A stretch of DNA of 64,000 nt from Wyeomyia smithii (Eukaryota > Arthropoda > Insecta > Diptera > Culicidae). Shown piece by piece: positions 23,201-32,406 of the stretch (within the stretch, counting starts at the first letter, position 1; every line of letters begins with the position of its first letter). Made by a program: the position numbers and the translations under genes. Below the pieces are notes generated by a model, which worked only from the letters and a program-made list of their open reading frames with translations, was not told the DNA's origin and did no database searches. The stretch spans positions 31,415,506 to 31,479,505 of the forward strand of contig NC_073694.1 in NCBI RefSeq assembly GCF_029784165.1, given 5' to 3'.

Positions 23201-26200
23201 TTCTCTAATTTTCAATATACCAGATAGCTTCCTTCAGCAAAGTTGTGGAGAATTTCAAAAGAAAAACAATTGCTGAATACAGCGATGTCCTATCTGTACG
23301 TTGGACACGACAAAATAGAGTTTTTTGTGGAACACCTCTCCTCAAAATTAGGTTTTTGTCTATAATTTTGTTTGTAATGGTCAAAACAATGCAAAATGTT
23401 CTTAGATTTCATTCATTCAACTAAGATTCTCTCAAAACTTTATGAAATTTATTGTTTTGACAATCATAGAAATAGTTATAGACAAAAAACTGATTTTCAA
23501 GAGAGGTGTTCTACAAAAAACTCTATTTTGTCGTGTCCAACGTACATATAGGAAATCGCAGATTCAGCAATTGTTTATCTTTCGAAATTTTCCACAACTT
23601 TGCTGAAGGAAGCTATCTGGTATATTGAAAATTGGAAAAAAATATTTTTTCATCTAACTTTTAGGTGGATTGATCGAAAAACTAAAAACGCCAGAAGTAA
23701 GGCCTTGTTCTATGAAACAATATCGCAGAAGACATTGAGTACATAAAGTTAGTTTTTCACAGTCAAATCTAGAACGATCACGATTTTTCGAGTTTAGACC
23801 ACTGTGCACTGTGGTATTTTCTAATAAATCTTTCCACCAATTGTTAATGTCTTGAAATATAACCCTTGGAATGTGTAGAAACTATTTCGGAAGTTATTTC
23901 ATGAAATGGTGGTTGAAAACGTGCTTTACAATAAGTATTTCGTCGTTTTTATATCACTTTTTTGTACTTTACGACCTTCAAAAGGGTATTACTCAAAAAT
24001 GTACCGTACGATGATTTTGAAATTTTGACCAGAGATTCTGGACGTCATAACGAATCGAATGGTGTACTCAGATTCTTTGGTGCATTTTATTTTATAATAA
24101 CGGTCTGTGGGAGCACCGTGCTCGTGCATCCCCAATCACCGTCAGAAACCGAAAGAGCCAATAGCGAGCCTTCTTGCAACAGAATTCACTGACGCTGGTG
24201 CCAGTAACGAAAACAATTGAGTACGACAATTCTATCCTTTCCGTGAAACTCTTGCTGTCGTGAAAGGAAGATTTAATAACACCATCGAAGGTTCCACAGT
24301 TATGGCCGCAAGCAACCAACCCGTGGGGGCGATTTGATTAAATGGCCGTACGTCCTAAGACATGGCCTCCATAACGTAGTTTCGCCAATTTACTCGGTCC
24401 CGGGCTGCCAGCTTCCAATTCCGTGGGCACCCGGTGCTCTGCAGATCGTGTTCCATCTGGTCCACCCTTCTCGTTCTTTGCGTCCCTCGCCTTCTTGTTC
24501 TCATCTGATTTGAAGCGAACACCCATTTTGCAGGGTAGCTTATATTTATATTTTTATAAGCTCCGCTTTTTTGAGCAGATTTGTTTTCCTTGAGTTGCCG
24601 GATCGCATCCTTAACTTCACTTGTTGCTGGGGGTGGCACATCTTCGGCATTCGTTCTCCTCCACTCCTATTGTGGTCTCCTGCTTGCACGCCGTTCAGGT
24701 GTTCATCGTAGTGCTACCTCCACCTGTTGATTACCTCACGATCATTCGACAAAATTACTCCATCCTTATCCCTACACAATTCGGCTCGTGGGACAAAGCC
24801 TCTGCCCGCGTTGAGTTTTGGTAGAATTTTCGTGTTTCGCGTGTTCGGTGCAGCTGCTCGAGTTCTTCGCAGTCGTCCTCTTCCTGGCGGAATTTTTCTT
24901 TCTTGAAGAGTTGGACTTGCTGCCTTAGTCTAAGTTTATATCGTTCCACATTTTTGCGAGTGGCTCTACGCAGCATTGTTGCTCGCGCTCTTCTCGTCCA
25001 ATATCTGCCGGCATTCTTCGTCGAACCACTCGTCATGCCGATTCGGTTATACGTGTCCTAGGACTTCTTTCGCAGCACTGCTCATAGTTGTTGACGGCGT
25101 TCTAGCGATCATCTGGAGGGGCTTCTTCAGGCTCACCCTCTTCTGGCAGCGCAGCTTCTAGCGATGACGCGTACTGTGCTGCGACATCGTATTGCTTCAG
25201 TTGCGCGAGATTATGCTGTGACGGGCGACGGTACCATATGCTATTCACAACGGATTGGTTTTGGGTACCGAGGTCTGAATCGATGTTAGCGCCTCGATGT
25301 GCTCTGACGTCGATAAGGCCCGAGAAGTGCCGACCATCTATTAAAATGTGGTCTATTTGTGTTTCTGTTCTATTTGGTCTCCTGCTGAATCTATGCCGGA
25401 GGCTCTGCTGGATGGTGCTACGTATGACCATGTTCTTGGAGATGGCAAAGTCAATTAGTCTAAGGCCAGTTTCATTCGTCATTGGTGTGCACTGAAACAT
25501 CCAATCACTGGTCTAAGCTCCTCGTCTTGACCTGAGCGTGCGTTGAAGATGATGACTTCGCGTAAAATACGTCTTTGTAATCATTGGTGCTTCCGAGGTG
25601 TGGGCTATGCACATTAATAATACTAATGTTGAAGAAACGGCCTTTAATCCTCAACCCGCACATTCTAGGCCTGATCGGTCACTCACCGATCACTCGCTTC
25701 TGCATCTCGCCCATCACTATCACATGTGAGCTTCCACAACTCTGGTAGATGGTATGACCATCCCTGTATGTACGCACCATCGTCCCTTCAGCATACCTCA
25801 TGCAGTGCTACGATATTGAACTTGCGGGTCTTCAACTCCTCTGAAAGCACGTGGGTACTTCCTAGAACGTTTAGATATAGGCAGTTCCATGTTCTAAGTA
25901 TCCAATTGTTAATCCGTTTTCGTTATCTAGGTCTTGGCCGATTGTTCCGGTCCGTAATTAATGTTATTGCGTTCGTTGCTGTTTTTTTTATATTAACGGT
26001 GCGGGCTTGCAGGGCCAGCGACCAACCCCACTATATCGCAGGAGGACCAGCGGGGTGTGAACAAATATTGATTTCGCTGAACAGCTCTTTGACCAATATT
26101 TCCTGATAGTTATCGATGCGCATTCGAAATGGCTCGAAGTCAAAATCGTTCAATCTTTTACCACTTCAGCAGTTATTTCATTCCTGGATGAACAGATCTC

Positions 26201-29200
26201 GCGATCCGGAGATCCAGAAGCTGTAGTATCGGACAACGGTTCACAGTTCACCTTGGATCACTTTGCCGCGTTCTGCAAGAAGCATAAAATCCAGCATCTG
26301 CGAACGCTACAGTGGGCCGTTCGTTACTTTAAATTAACGAGGGTGAGCCAATTATCAAGACGCTCCAACAATTCCTTTAAACATTCCGTTCAACAGCAAG
26401 CCGTACACTGCGGACAATCCTCACCGAACTTAAAACATCACAACTGCAATCAGCCAACGTGAATCATCAACAGAATGAGCAATTTAACAGGAAAAAAGTC
26501 TACTCCATGGCACAGTGGTACGAGAGCTCAAAAACGTGAACTTAATTCATTTGCTCTCCAAATAATGGTTTCATTGACATACTATCTTCCGAAGATATTT
26601 AGTATATAAAAAGGATCAAATTATGACCATAAGTTTTAGTTCGAAACTCAACCGTTAGTGGCGCTGCAAAATCTAACTTTTTAGCCTTACGTTTTAAAGA
26701 AATGGTGTCTTCAGCAAAGTTATAGATAAAGTTATTAAAAAAAAACTTTGTCGAGGACACTTTTTCTTCTAACTCTTTTTTTTATATATCCGGAGTGATT
26801 TGCGATAAGGGCGCAACTGGCAAAAGATAAACATTGGGGAATATCAGTTTGAAAATTTGCAAGTACATTTTCCAATCGTAATTTCAAAGGAAGTGACTAA
26901 CATTAACATCAATACCAAAAATCGACGTAAAATATATTTGGCTTATAGTTTCCTAACAATACTACATTACATTTGTGCATTTATGGCTTAAATCTGCACT
27001 TTTCTTCTAACCTTTCTCTAATGAGCCTTAAAGCATTCTGACAACGAGATTCGCCCACCTCTATTTCGCCTTAAAGCATTCTGACAACGAGATACGCCCA
27101 TCTTTCTTTCGCCTTGTTTTTATTTTTTTTCCAGTTGCGCCTCTCAAATGCGCCTTTATTTTGAAAACAAAAGTTGATCCGCCTTTTACTCTCGCCTGTT
27201 TACGAAGTATTTCGCAAATAAGCCCGTTGCTCCAAAACAATGTAAAGGGCCTAGTTCCAAAGTATATTTTGTTTTGGGTAAACTGCTTTATCGCCCTTCA
27301 CTAAAAGCTTGATTTAAATAATTTTATCGATTTATACAAAAGAAAGGATTCTTCTCATGAATTTCGTAAGTCTTTTCAAACTCAATAGTGTAATAAAATC
27401 GTTTGTTTACATTTTGTTAGTTGAGCCCTAATCGCGAATCACTCCGGATATAACGGTTTTAGACTTGTTTTTAAAATTAGTTTTACTCGAATATACAAAA
27501 AACTGTAACATTTAGAAGGTAATATTGTTCAACATATATTTGAACAATATTGAAACACACAACTTTGTAGAAGACACAAAATAGATAGCTTCCACACAAA
27601 CCAAGTTATTGCCAAAAATGTTAAAAAAGCATCTTTTTTTGTACACACCATGAACACAAAATAGCTAAAACTAGCAGACGAAACCTGCATAAAATGAAAT
27701 ATTATCATAATCACTCTACGAAATCACTTTGATCGTTTGTCCCTTTTAGTATCTTCATTGCCTGATATGAAATTCAAAAAGACAGTTCATAGTGCAATTG
27801 CTGGGCGAATATATCATAAACTTGAACCAATAATAGCATTGGACAATTTCACGCAAAGAATCGATCTCACTCTTTCGTTTTTTTTCAGTACTGTAAATCT
27901 TGTAGGCATTTCCTAGTCCCTATTGGCCTATTGGCTATCCGAGAAGGCACAAGAAAGCCGGAACAAAGTCATCAAGAGGTATGGTGAACTTGCTGAAATA
28001 TTTGAAAAAGAAAAATAATTATTACCTTAATAGATACAGATTAGACCACACCGAAAAGTTTTCTAGAACAGCTTTAAATGTTGATTTACTACACCGTTTT
28101 CTGGAATCAAAAGATCCAGTTATTAGCAGTTTGCGAGACAAGCCACCTAATGAGCTCTGCGGTGATGTAAAATGCAGGCTAGATGTTAATTAGGAGGATA
28201 ATGCTAATTCTGATGATCATTTTTCAACTTTATATTTTTTATACATTTATTTTAGCAAAATTGAAACATAAAAATATAATTTAATTATTAGAACAATGCA
28301 ATAGATGATACAACATTTTTAATTTGGAAAAAGTATGCAGTGATCAATAATCTGACCAACGTTTGACGTGTATTGTCATCGAAAACGTTGAGTAAGGCTG
28401 TTTTTGAAACAAAACTTAGGCAATGAAGATACCGGAAAGGGCAAACGATCAGAGTGATTTCGTAGAATGATTATGATAATATATCATTCTATGCAGGTTT
28501 CGTCTGCTAGTTTCTGCTATTTTGTGCTCTTGGTGTGTACAAAAAATGATGCTTTTTTAACATTTTTTGGCAGTAACTTGGTTTATGTGGAAGCTATTTA
28601 TTTTGTGTCTTCTACAAAGTTGTGTGTTTCAATGATATACAAAAATATGTTACACATTATTACCTTCTAAATGTTACAGTTTTTTGTATTTTTTTGTATA
28701 TTCGAGAAAAACTAATTTTAAAAACAAGTCTAATAAGAGAGGTCATATATCCGAATCAAGAAGAGTTAGAAGAAAAGTGTCTTCGACAAAGTTTTTTGTA
28801 ATAACTTTATCTATAACTTTGCTGAAGACACCATTTCTCTAAAACGTAAGGCTAAAAAGTTAGATGTTGCAGCGCCAATAGCGGTTGAGTTTCGAATTAA
28901 ATTTTTTTGTCATGATTTGAGCCTTTTTATATACACTAAAGTCGCTTTTCACGCGGGGGATACGTGCCGCGTAAAAAAAACCGCGTAAATTCCGGAATCC
29001 GCGTAAAAAAACCGCGTAAATTCCGGAATCCGCGTAAAAAAAAACCCGCGACTTTAGTGTACTAGATATCTTCGGGAGATAGTATGTCAATAAAACCATT
29101 ATTTGGAGAGCAAATGAATTAAGTTCACGTTTTCGAGCTCTCGTACCACTGTGCATGGTATACACTGCCAGTAAGTGGATTAGGTCAGCAGTAGGAATTC

Positions 29201-32200
29201 GGATTTTATTCTGTACAGTAGCAACCATACTTGAGACAACAACACAACCACCTGTTCTTCCGGAAGTTTCAGAAGATCCAGTCGATGCACCGTTTGAAAA
29301 CCCAATAGTTCAAGACATCCTGGAGTTACCAGCTGGTCATGAAAATTAACCAGCAGAATCTCATGAACAACAGGTAGAAGCAGAAGATCCAGAACAACCA
29401 GTCGTTTCCCCGCATCGGGATTCAGTTCAGAAGTTTGAAGCCGCCCGCAACGTCTTAGAAAGTTGATGACCGGCTTTTTGAGTTGAAATGTGACAAATAT
29501 AATGCAGTAGAAGATGCGATTCAAACTGATTGTGTGTCGCTGACCGAAATCCGACATATCGTGATCATGTTTAAATGTATGCTGAAATACATTGTAATGA
29601 TGCAACATTATTGTTCGGTATTGTTCTATTCAAGACATATTTGTGGTGTTACATTGTATTGGGTGATGATACATCAAACACGCAATGAAACTTTGAAGAC
29701 GGTAGAATAAACGGCAGTTGAAAATTTATACAAATTGTATTGTATTTGAGCTGTTAATTTTTTATCATTTCTTCTTCCAGAATGACGGACCCCTACATTA
29801 ATGACTCATCGGACAACGAATCGAAGAACAGTTGTGCCAAATCGAAGCAGGAGATGGCGGAAGCCCTACTGGCGGACCTCAACATGCTGAACGCCAGCAC
29901 ATCGCTCAACAACAATGGCAGCGCTGGTGGCACTCCCGGGGGTAACAACGGAGGTGGATTCATCGGCGGCATGTCCAGCGGAAATACCAGCAACAATCAG
30001 AACAATTTGGTCCTGGTGTTGCTGAAGGAGATAAGCAAGCTGCACGATACCAATAAGAAGATATGTCGTAATTTACATGAAACCAAAGGTAGGTAAATTT
30101 TGTGTGGCTTAATTTTTGTGTGATGGGCTGTATTTCGGAGTGTAAATCACCAAACTTTAGGTACACGTGTAAACTTGCACCGCACGCTTTTTGGAAGCAG
30201 TTTTTTTTTGTTATTTCTTCCACATAAACATAGCTAATCCATATTTTTTCATCTCTTTTTGTCCAATCCTGTCTATCTTTACGAACCCCCCTCCTCTGTC
30301 TATGCCATTTTATCCTGCCCTCTGCTTTGTGTTTTCGAAAACCAAAAAACAAAAAAAACCAAACCGACCGCGCCTGAACGCGTTTAGTGGAGATGGAAGC
30401 TTTGAAGCATACCTCGCACTGGGGCCTTAGTCACCGTAGAGACAGCATGAGCGGCCTGAGCACTAACAGTCAGCCGGTAGGAATGCGTTACAATAGCTTT
30501 GGGTTGCAGAGCCCCGCACCGACTTATCACTCTCAAGGTACATTCATAGTGTAGCATTCTTTTTTACGTCATGTGTACTTTAGCCGGTTAGGTTTAGAGT
30601 TGGATGCGTTTGACCATAATCAATCGTAAGTTGGTTGTTATGTTTAAGTTTTTTTTGCCAGCTTCAAGGTGCTGTGAAAGCTCATGTCTGCTCTAATTTT
30701 AGGCAACTACACGCCCGGCATTGTGACGGATGTTATCCGAGAGATTCGAGAAGTGTCCCGTGTCCGCGAGGAAGCTCTGATGGAGCGTATGAAGACCATG
30801 ATCGAGGAGCGCTCGTGGGCGCTGAATGAGGCCAATTTTCGGCTGCAAAAAGAATCGGAAGAAATGAAAAAGTCTATCCATTCGGTTCGCTCCGAAATGA
30901 ACCAGATTGTCGACCGGATGCTGAAGTTGGAGAATGAGGTTATTAATTTGAAGGCACAGCTTAACCATCAGCAGCAGCAACAGCAGTTTGCGGCCCTTCG
31001 AGAGCGGGACTCCTTCGTGCAGGGTTTACCGACGGGGGGCAACAGTGCCGCCGGATCGCAAGCAGCTGCTAACAAGCTTCGGAGAAACAGTTTGCATTTG
31101 AACTATGGCCGGATCAGCAATGCCGACGAGTTTTACAGCAATAACTTTGCGGACGCTAGCGGCGAACTGCGCTACAGCAACGGAAGCAACATGCGAAAGT
31201 TTGGTGAGAATAATTTTGGCTCGGCGTTTAATGGTGGTGGCGGTTTTAGTGAGGAAATGCATGCGGACCCCTCGAACGATCAGGTGTTGTTGTTGGAGAA
31301 GGACGCGTTTAAATTGAGACGAGAGCTGCAGGATGCGCTGGCCTCGAAGCAGGAGTCGGAAAACCGGATCACAGCGTAAGCCTCCGTTTTTTGGCGCTCT
31401 CGTCAATGCTGCTTGCCTTGTTGTGATGAGTGATGATCGCACAGTGGACAAGCTATCGTACCTGTAAATAGCCAATCACTGTTAGTAACACTAGTTTTTA
31501 TCACCACACAAAACACGAAAATGCAAACAACCACTACTAAATCATTTCATATGTAATTAGAAAGTTGTAAATATGTTTGAAAAGTCAGCGAAAAAGCCTC
31601 ATTTTTATGACTTAAATTTCGTATTCAATCATTCTATTCCGAGCTTACATAAAAATGGGATTTTTAAACTATCGCTGGCAGTTTTCGAAAGGCTTGTCCA
31701 CTGTGCGCCGTGTACTTGGGTCTATACCGTTTGCGATGAAGGTAGTTTGGCGTTCCATGTTTCGCGTGATGCATCTATTATTAACAGTCAACAAGTGCGA
31801 TCTCGTGAAGACATGAGCATTTCATGCGTCGATTAGTTTAAACAATTCCATGATTACGCCCCTGCAATGCCAACGCCAAACAGCATAGAAGTCAAGCGGC
31901 ATGGCTCGCGCCTTCGTGTATATAGTAGTAGCTCTAACCAGGACTTCTCTGTTCATCTCTTTTTACGTATGCACTTTCTCCACACTCTTCGATATTACTT
32001 TTTCATTACCCACACAATCGCGAACAGTTTGGAAAATATTGTAAGCACTCTCAAAGAACAGGTCCCGCAGGTAACGCCGATGGTTTCAACGCACCAACAA
32101 CAGCAGCATCACGGATCCATCGTTGTTCACCACCAGGCCCCGTTAGCGACTCCGGGTGGGCTCCTGGCGACTAACAACGGCGTCAACGATGTCCAACAGC

Positions 32201-32406
32201 AGCAGTCAACTACCGGATCGTTCTTTCTGCGCAATAGCAACAACGCCTCGCCTGGTATTGTAACTGTACCGACGCTTCACCAGCTGCCGAAAGCTGCTTC
32301 TCCAAAGCCACAAAAAGCCGCCCAGGTGCAGAGTCTTGTGACGCCGACCTACGTGCATCTAACCAGCGGGGGCATCAGTGTGACGGGTCCGGTGACGGAT
32401 TTGTAG
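5269..32406 (+). CDS. Eight-exon gene for an unrecognised low-complexity coiled-coil protein (about 753 aa)
   Basis: Coding exons: 5269-5279, 5635-5846, 16540-16763, 17817-18121, 29781-30088, 30388-30537, 30703-31375, 32028-32406. All junctions are GT-AG, phases agree at every join, and the total is 2262 bp (753 residues plus stop). The N-terminal 350 residues are Ser/Gln/Asn-rich, with a Gln run near residues 35-42, and look disordered. Coiled-coil stretches are seen near residues 326-370, 410-500 (many Glu/Lys/Leu heptads, including EVINLKAQL) and 600-642 (ALENIVSTLKEQ). The C-terminus is Gln/Ser/Pro-rich. There is no signal peptide or membrane segment, so a cytoplasmic scaffold or cytoskeletal role is possible, but that is inference. 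I cannot name the family; insect genomes contain several uncharacterised coiled-coil genes of this kind. An upstream stop at 5239-5241 fixes the start. Confidence 0.85.
5635..5846 (+). CDS. Coding exon 2 (poly-Gln)
   Basis: The acceptor at 5633-5634 follows a strong pyrimidine tract (TTTTTCTGCTACCAG). It encodes SFDEITVSSLSDLRLESSGS, then a Gln/His run and an Asn/Ser-rich tail. The donor GTGAGA is at 5847 and the exon ends in phase 1. Confidence 0.85.
7547..8021 (-). mobile_element. tRNA-derived SINE (Feilai-like)
   Basis: On the - strand the 5' end reads GGAAGGTGTGTAGCCGCAAG, with an A-box-like and a B-box (GTGGGTTCGAATC) pol III promoter, and the 3' end is an A run. It is flanked by near-identical copies of TCCGTTAGGAGTTTTT (7531-7546; 8022-8037 with one change), a target duplication made by LINE-type integration. 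It resembles the Aedes SINE Feilai as I remember it. It is not a functional tRNA because there is no acceptor stem. Confidence 0.8.
10739..10819 (+). pseudogene. hAT transposase C-terminal (dimerisation) remnant
   Basis: A short frame reads LPNTTASVERTLSVLRWIKS before a stop. This matches the conserved hATC signature (small residues, then ASVER, then S.L..IK). The rest of the transposase is not recognisable upstream. Confidence 0.6.
11702..12015. mobile_element. Inverted-repeat MITE, ends AATTGGGTTGTTT (copy 2)
   Basis: A complete palindromic copy inside the hAT-like element. The arms meet around CTACAATGACAGTT and its inverse, near 11850-11890. Confidence 0.75.
12161..12352. mobile_element. 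Small inverted-repeat MITE (TIR GGTAAATTAACCTATAGTGG)
   Basis: The left end GGGTAAATTAACCTATAGTG and right end CACTATATGTTAATTTAC are inverted and imperfect. An inner pair (GTGGACC, GGTCCAC) is also inverted. Confidence 0.55.
13250..13378. mobile_element. Short palindromic MITE (CTCTAGTGCCCA)
   Basis: CTCTAGTGCCCA and GGGCACTAGAG face each other across about 100 bases. The target duplication is unclear. Confidence 0.45.
13770..15200 (+). pseudogene. Jockey-type non-LTR retrotransposon ORF2 remnant
   Basis: Scattered frames give the linker before the RT (WWNVELPTLRNKVHKARKHS), the RT palm (VDSVYIDFAKAFDTVPH), the ADDLKICR block near 14413 and the C-terminal part (IERIQRLFIRFVLRNL near 14600). 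There are stops and frameshifts throughout and an inserted MITE at 14772-14983. The endonuclease half is missing, so this is a 5'-truncated, long-dead copy. Confidence 0.75.
14772..14983. mobile_element. MITE with 3-bp TTA duplication (PIF/Harbinger-like)
   Basis: The ends AGGGGTAATATCCACC and inverted AGGGGTAATATTCACC are flanked by TTA on both sides. Removing it and one TTA joins the two halves of the Jockey-type remnant. A 3-bp TWA duplication is the known PIF/Harbinger pattern. Confidence 0.7.
16540..16763 (+). CDS. Coding exon 3, with tandem NAGNAG acceptor
   Basis: Acceptor CAGCAG lies at 16537-16542 after a long T-rich tract with no earlier AG. Both AGs keep phase 1 (start at 16540 or 16543), differing by one residue. 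It encodes a basic then Ser/Gly-rich stretch with HLDVWLANAIRGLE. The donor GTGAGT is at 16764, phase 0. Confidence 0.88.
17817..18121 (+). CDS. Coding exon 4 (Gln/Pro/Ser-rich)
   Basis: The acceptor follows TTTTTATTTTTCAG and the exon opens NYIDGSHLSSS in phase 0. It is rich in Gln, Pro and Ser with no obvious domain, and ends at SSFHDLLSSQR. The donor GTAAGT is at 18122, phase 2, and joins the A at 29781. Confidence 0.88.
18170..18377 (+). CDS. Possible alternative 3' exon giving a short isoform
   Basis: An acceptor (TTCGCAG) 48 bases after the exon 4 donor opens a frame continuous with exon 4, starting ENQRKESVSS and running 68 codons to TAA at 18375-18377. No phase-2 donor that would join exon 5 is convincing, so it would end the protein near residue 319. 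The first dozen residues resemble the rest of the protein in composition and the later ones do not. The 48-base intron is short even for a mosquito. Treat as a candidate only. Confidence 0.25.
19010..19038 (+). CDS. Possible alternative first coding exon
   Basis: ATG GTC AGA then MVRLLTTAK and CG, followed by a strong donor GTAAGT at 19039. It ends in phase 2, exactly what exon 5 (29781, opening A ATG ACG) needs, and gives a protein of about 512 residues that keeps all coiled coils and drops the disordered N-terminus. The 700 bases upstream are less AT-rich than the flanking intron, as expected for a second promoter and 5' UTR. The phase match alone has a one-in-three chance. Confidence 0.45.
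19690..19944. mobile_element. Tc1/mariner-type MITE with internal repeats
   Basis: The ends CACTAAGGTCGCTTTTTACG are inverted and flanked by TA. The interior is a tandem array of GCGGATTCCGGAATTTAC-like units. A shorter copy lies at 28934-29059 and decayed relatives at 39695-40170. Confidence 0.8.
20430..21340. repeat. Decayed inverted and direct repeats
   Basis: Units around CAAAGTTGT/ACAACTTTG and a longer block (GTGAATTTTTATGTGCAAAA, then GAATTATCACA-like sequence) recur at 20680-20900 and 21120-21340. The ends of the parent element are not clear. Confidence 0.5.
21540..21900 (+). pseudogene. Unrecognised coding-like fragment
   Basis: A frame from 21539 encodes EGLKEWHRMWVESRLRMK and continues to about 21737, then in another frame YEDLFLNDGPRLDDAARNCL to about 21900. 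The composition is protein-like and the two parts look like one broken reading frame. I cannot assign a family; a dead retrocopy or transposon gene is possible. Confidence 0.35.
22126..22374 (+). pseudogene. Tc1/mariner-superfamily transposase remnant
   Basis: It starts MKSEEKKRRKEILRSYLENP (helix-turn-helix region), then in a second frame TRARKLYTQMLTKPRCLVMD followed by DETYAEADF, which carries the first catalytic Asp in its usual DDET context. The middle of the protein is deleted and the C-terminal catalytic residues are absent. Confidence 0.7.
22725..24120. mobile_element. 1.4-kb near-perfect palindromic element, ends CACGGTGCTCCC
   Basis: The two arms (22725 to about 23410, and back to 24120) are nearly identical inverted copies. 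The ends are CACGGTGCTCCCACAG and flanked by CTCG on both sides. Inside, at 23039 and 23806, sits a second inverted pair CACAGTGGTCTAAACTCG preceded directly by another CACAGTG. Matching reading frames in both arms (near 22740-22880 and 23962-24110) are a consequence of the palindrome. Confidence 0.85.
24340..25990 (-). pseudogene. RTE-type non-LTR retrotransposon remnant
   Basis: On the - strand the endonuclease region reads, in broken frames, EELKTRKFNIVALHEV near 25840, GRFFNISIINVHSP near 25630 and IDHILIDGRHFSGLIDVRAH at about 25390-25290. It is followed by a charged linker and the beginning of the reverse transcriptase near 24600 (VKDAIRQLKENK). The RT palm is lost. HILIDGRHFSG compares closely with CVLIDGRHFSD of the RTE element at 48000. 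Confidence 0.75.
26787..27452. mobile_element. MITE (TIR ATCCGGAGTGATT) in the left arm
   Basis: The ends ATCCGGAGTGATTTGCGAT and inverted ATCCGGAGTGATTCGCGAT are in a TA-rich site. There is no counterpart in the right arm, so it inserted after the palindrome formed. Confidence 0.65.
27950..28193 (+). pseudogene. Coding remnant in the loop of the Transib-like element
   Basis: One frame gives AQESRNKVIKRY at about 27950, and the next gives NRYRLDHTEKFSRTALNVDL and LESKDPVISSLRDK to a stop at 28191-28193. I recall similar ARNK...SR..N..L..RL..SDP.ISS motifs in arthropod transposon proteins, but cannot name the family. It may be what is left of the parent element gene. Confidence 0.4.
28934..29059. 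mobile_element. Tc1/mariner-type MITE, short copy
   Basis: The ends CACTAAAGTCGCTTTT are inverted, with TA on both sides. The interior is CCGCGTAAATTCCGGAAT repeats. Same family as 19690-19944. Confidence 0.85.
29781..30088 (+). CDS. Coding exon 5 (acidic/Asn-Gly linker and first coiled coil)
   Basis: The acceptor follows TTTCTTCTTCCAG. It encodes MTDPYINDSSDNESKNS, a Gly/Asn-rich linker, then NLVLVLLKEISKLHDTNKK, the start of the first coiled coil. The donor GTAGGT is at 30089, phase 1. Confidence 0.9.
30388..30537 (+). CDS. Coding exon 6
   Basis: Acceptor GTTTAG at 30387 restores the frame as VEMEALKHTSHWGLSHRRDS, so the first coiled coil continues across the intron. RRDS is a basophilic-kinase-like site. 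The donor GTACAT is at 30538, phase 1. Confidence 0.88.
30703..31375 (+). CDS. Coding exon 7 (main coiled coil)
   Basis: The acceptor follows CTCTAATTTTAG. It encodes NYTPGIVTDVIREIREVSR and then about 90 residues of continuous heptad-rich coiled coil ending in a Gln run, followed by a Gly/Asn/Ser-rich linker and a second coil (LLLEKDAFKLRRELQDAL). The donor GTAAGC is at 31376, phase 2. Confidence 0.92.
32028..32406 (+). CDS. Last coding exon and stop
   Basis: The acceptor after ATCGCGAACAG completes an Ala codon and continues the third coil as LENIVSTLKEQVPQVTP. A Gln/His-rich and then Pro/Val/Thr-rich tail follows, ending SVTGPVTDL and TAG at 32404-32406. Confidence 0.9.

Larger units (their letters stand above)
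26511..29153. mobile_element. Transib-like inverted-repeat element, CACAGTGG ends, 5-bp duplication CATGG
   Basis: The ends CACAGTGGTACGAGAGCTC are inverted and flanked exactly by CATGG (26506-26510 and 29154-29158). Long arms (to about 27770 and from about 28400) are inverted copies, interrupted by a MITE on the left (about 26787-27452) and another on the right (28934-29059). The central loop holds a coding remnant (see 27950-28193). CAC-type ends with 5-bp duplications are the known Transib pattern; the absence of a full transposase makes it non-autonomous. Confidence 0.75.
26060..29480 (+). pseudogene. Ty3/gypsy LTR-retrotransposon integrase remnant, split by an insertion
   Basis: Before the insertion, 26085-26300 encodes the integrase core with VIDAHSKWLEVKIV and VVSDNGSQFT, holding the first two catalytic Asp residues. 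Frameshifts follow. After the insertion (29154 on) comes a Pro/Glu-rich tail, PVLPEVSEDPVDAPFENP, ending near 29480. LTRs are not identified. Confidence 0.7.

Noticed and set aside
22449..24192. Two near-identical protein frames in opposite orientation (each with NVPYDDFE and GRHNESNGV)
   Set aside because: They are the two arms of the palindrome at 22725-24120; identity follows from the inverted repeat, and each frame runs into unrelated flank.
31440..31450. CACAGTGG motif in intron 7
   Set aside because: There is no inverted partner or repeat body nearby; a chance match.
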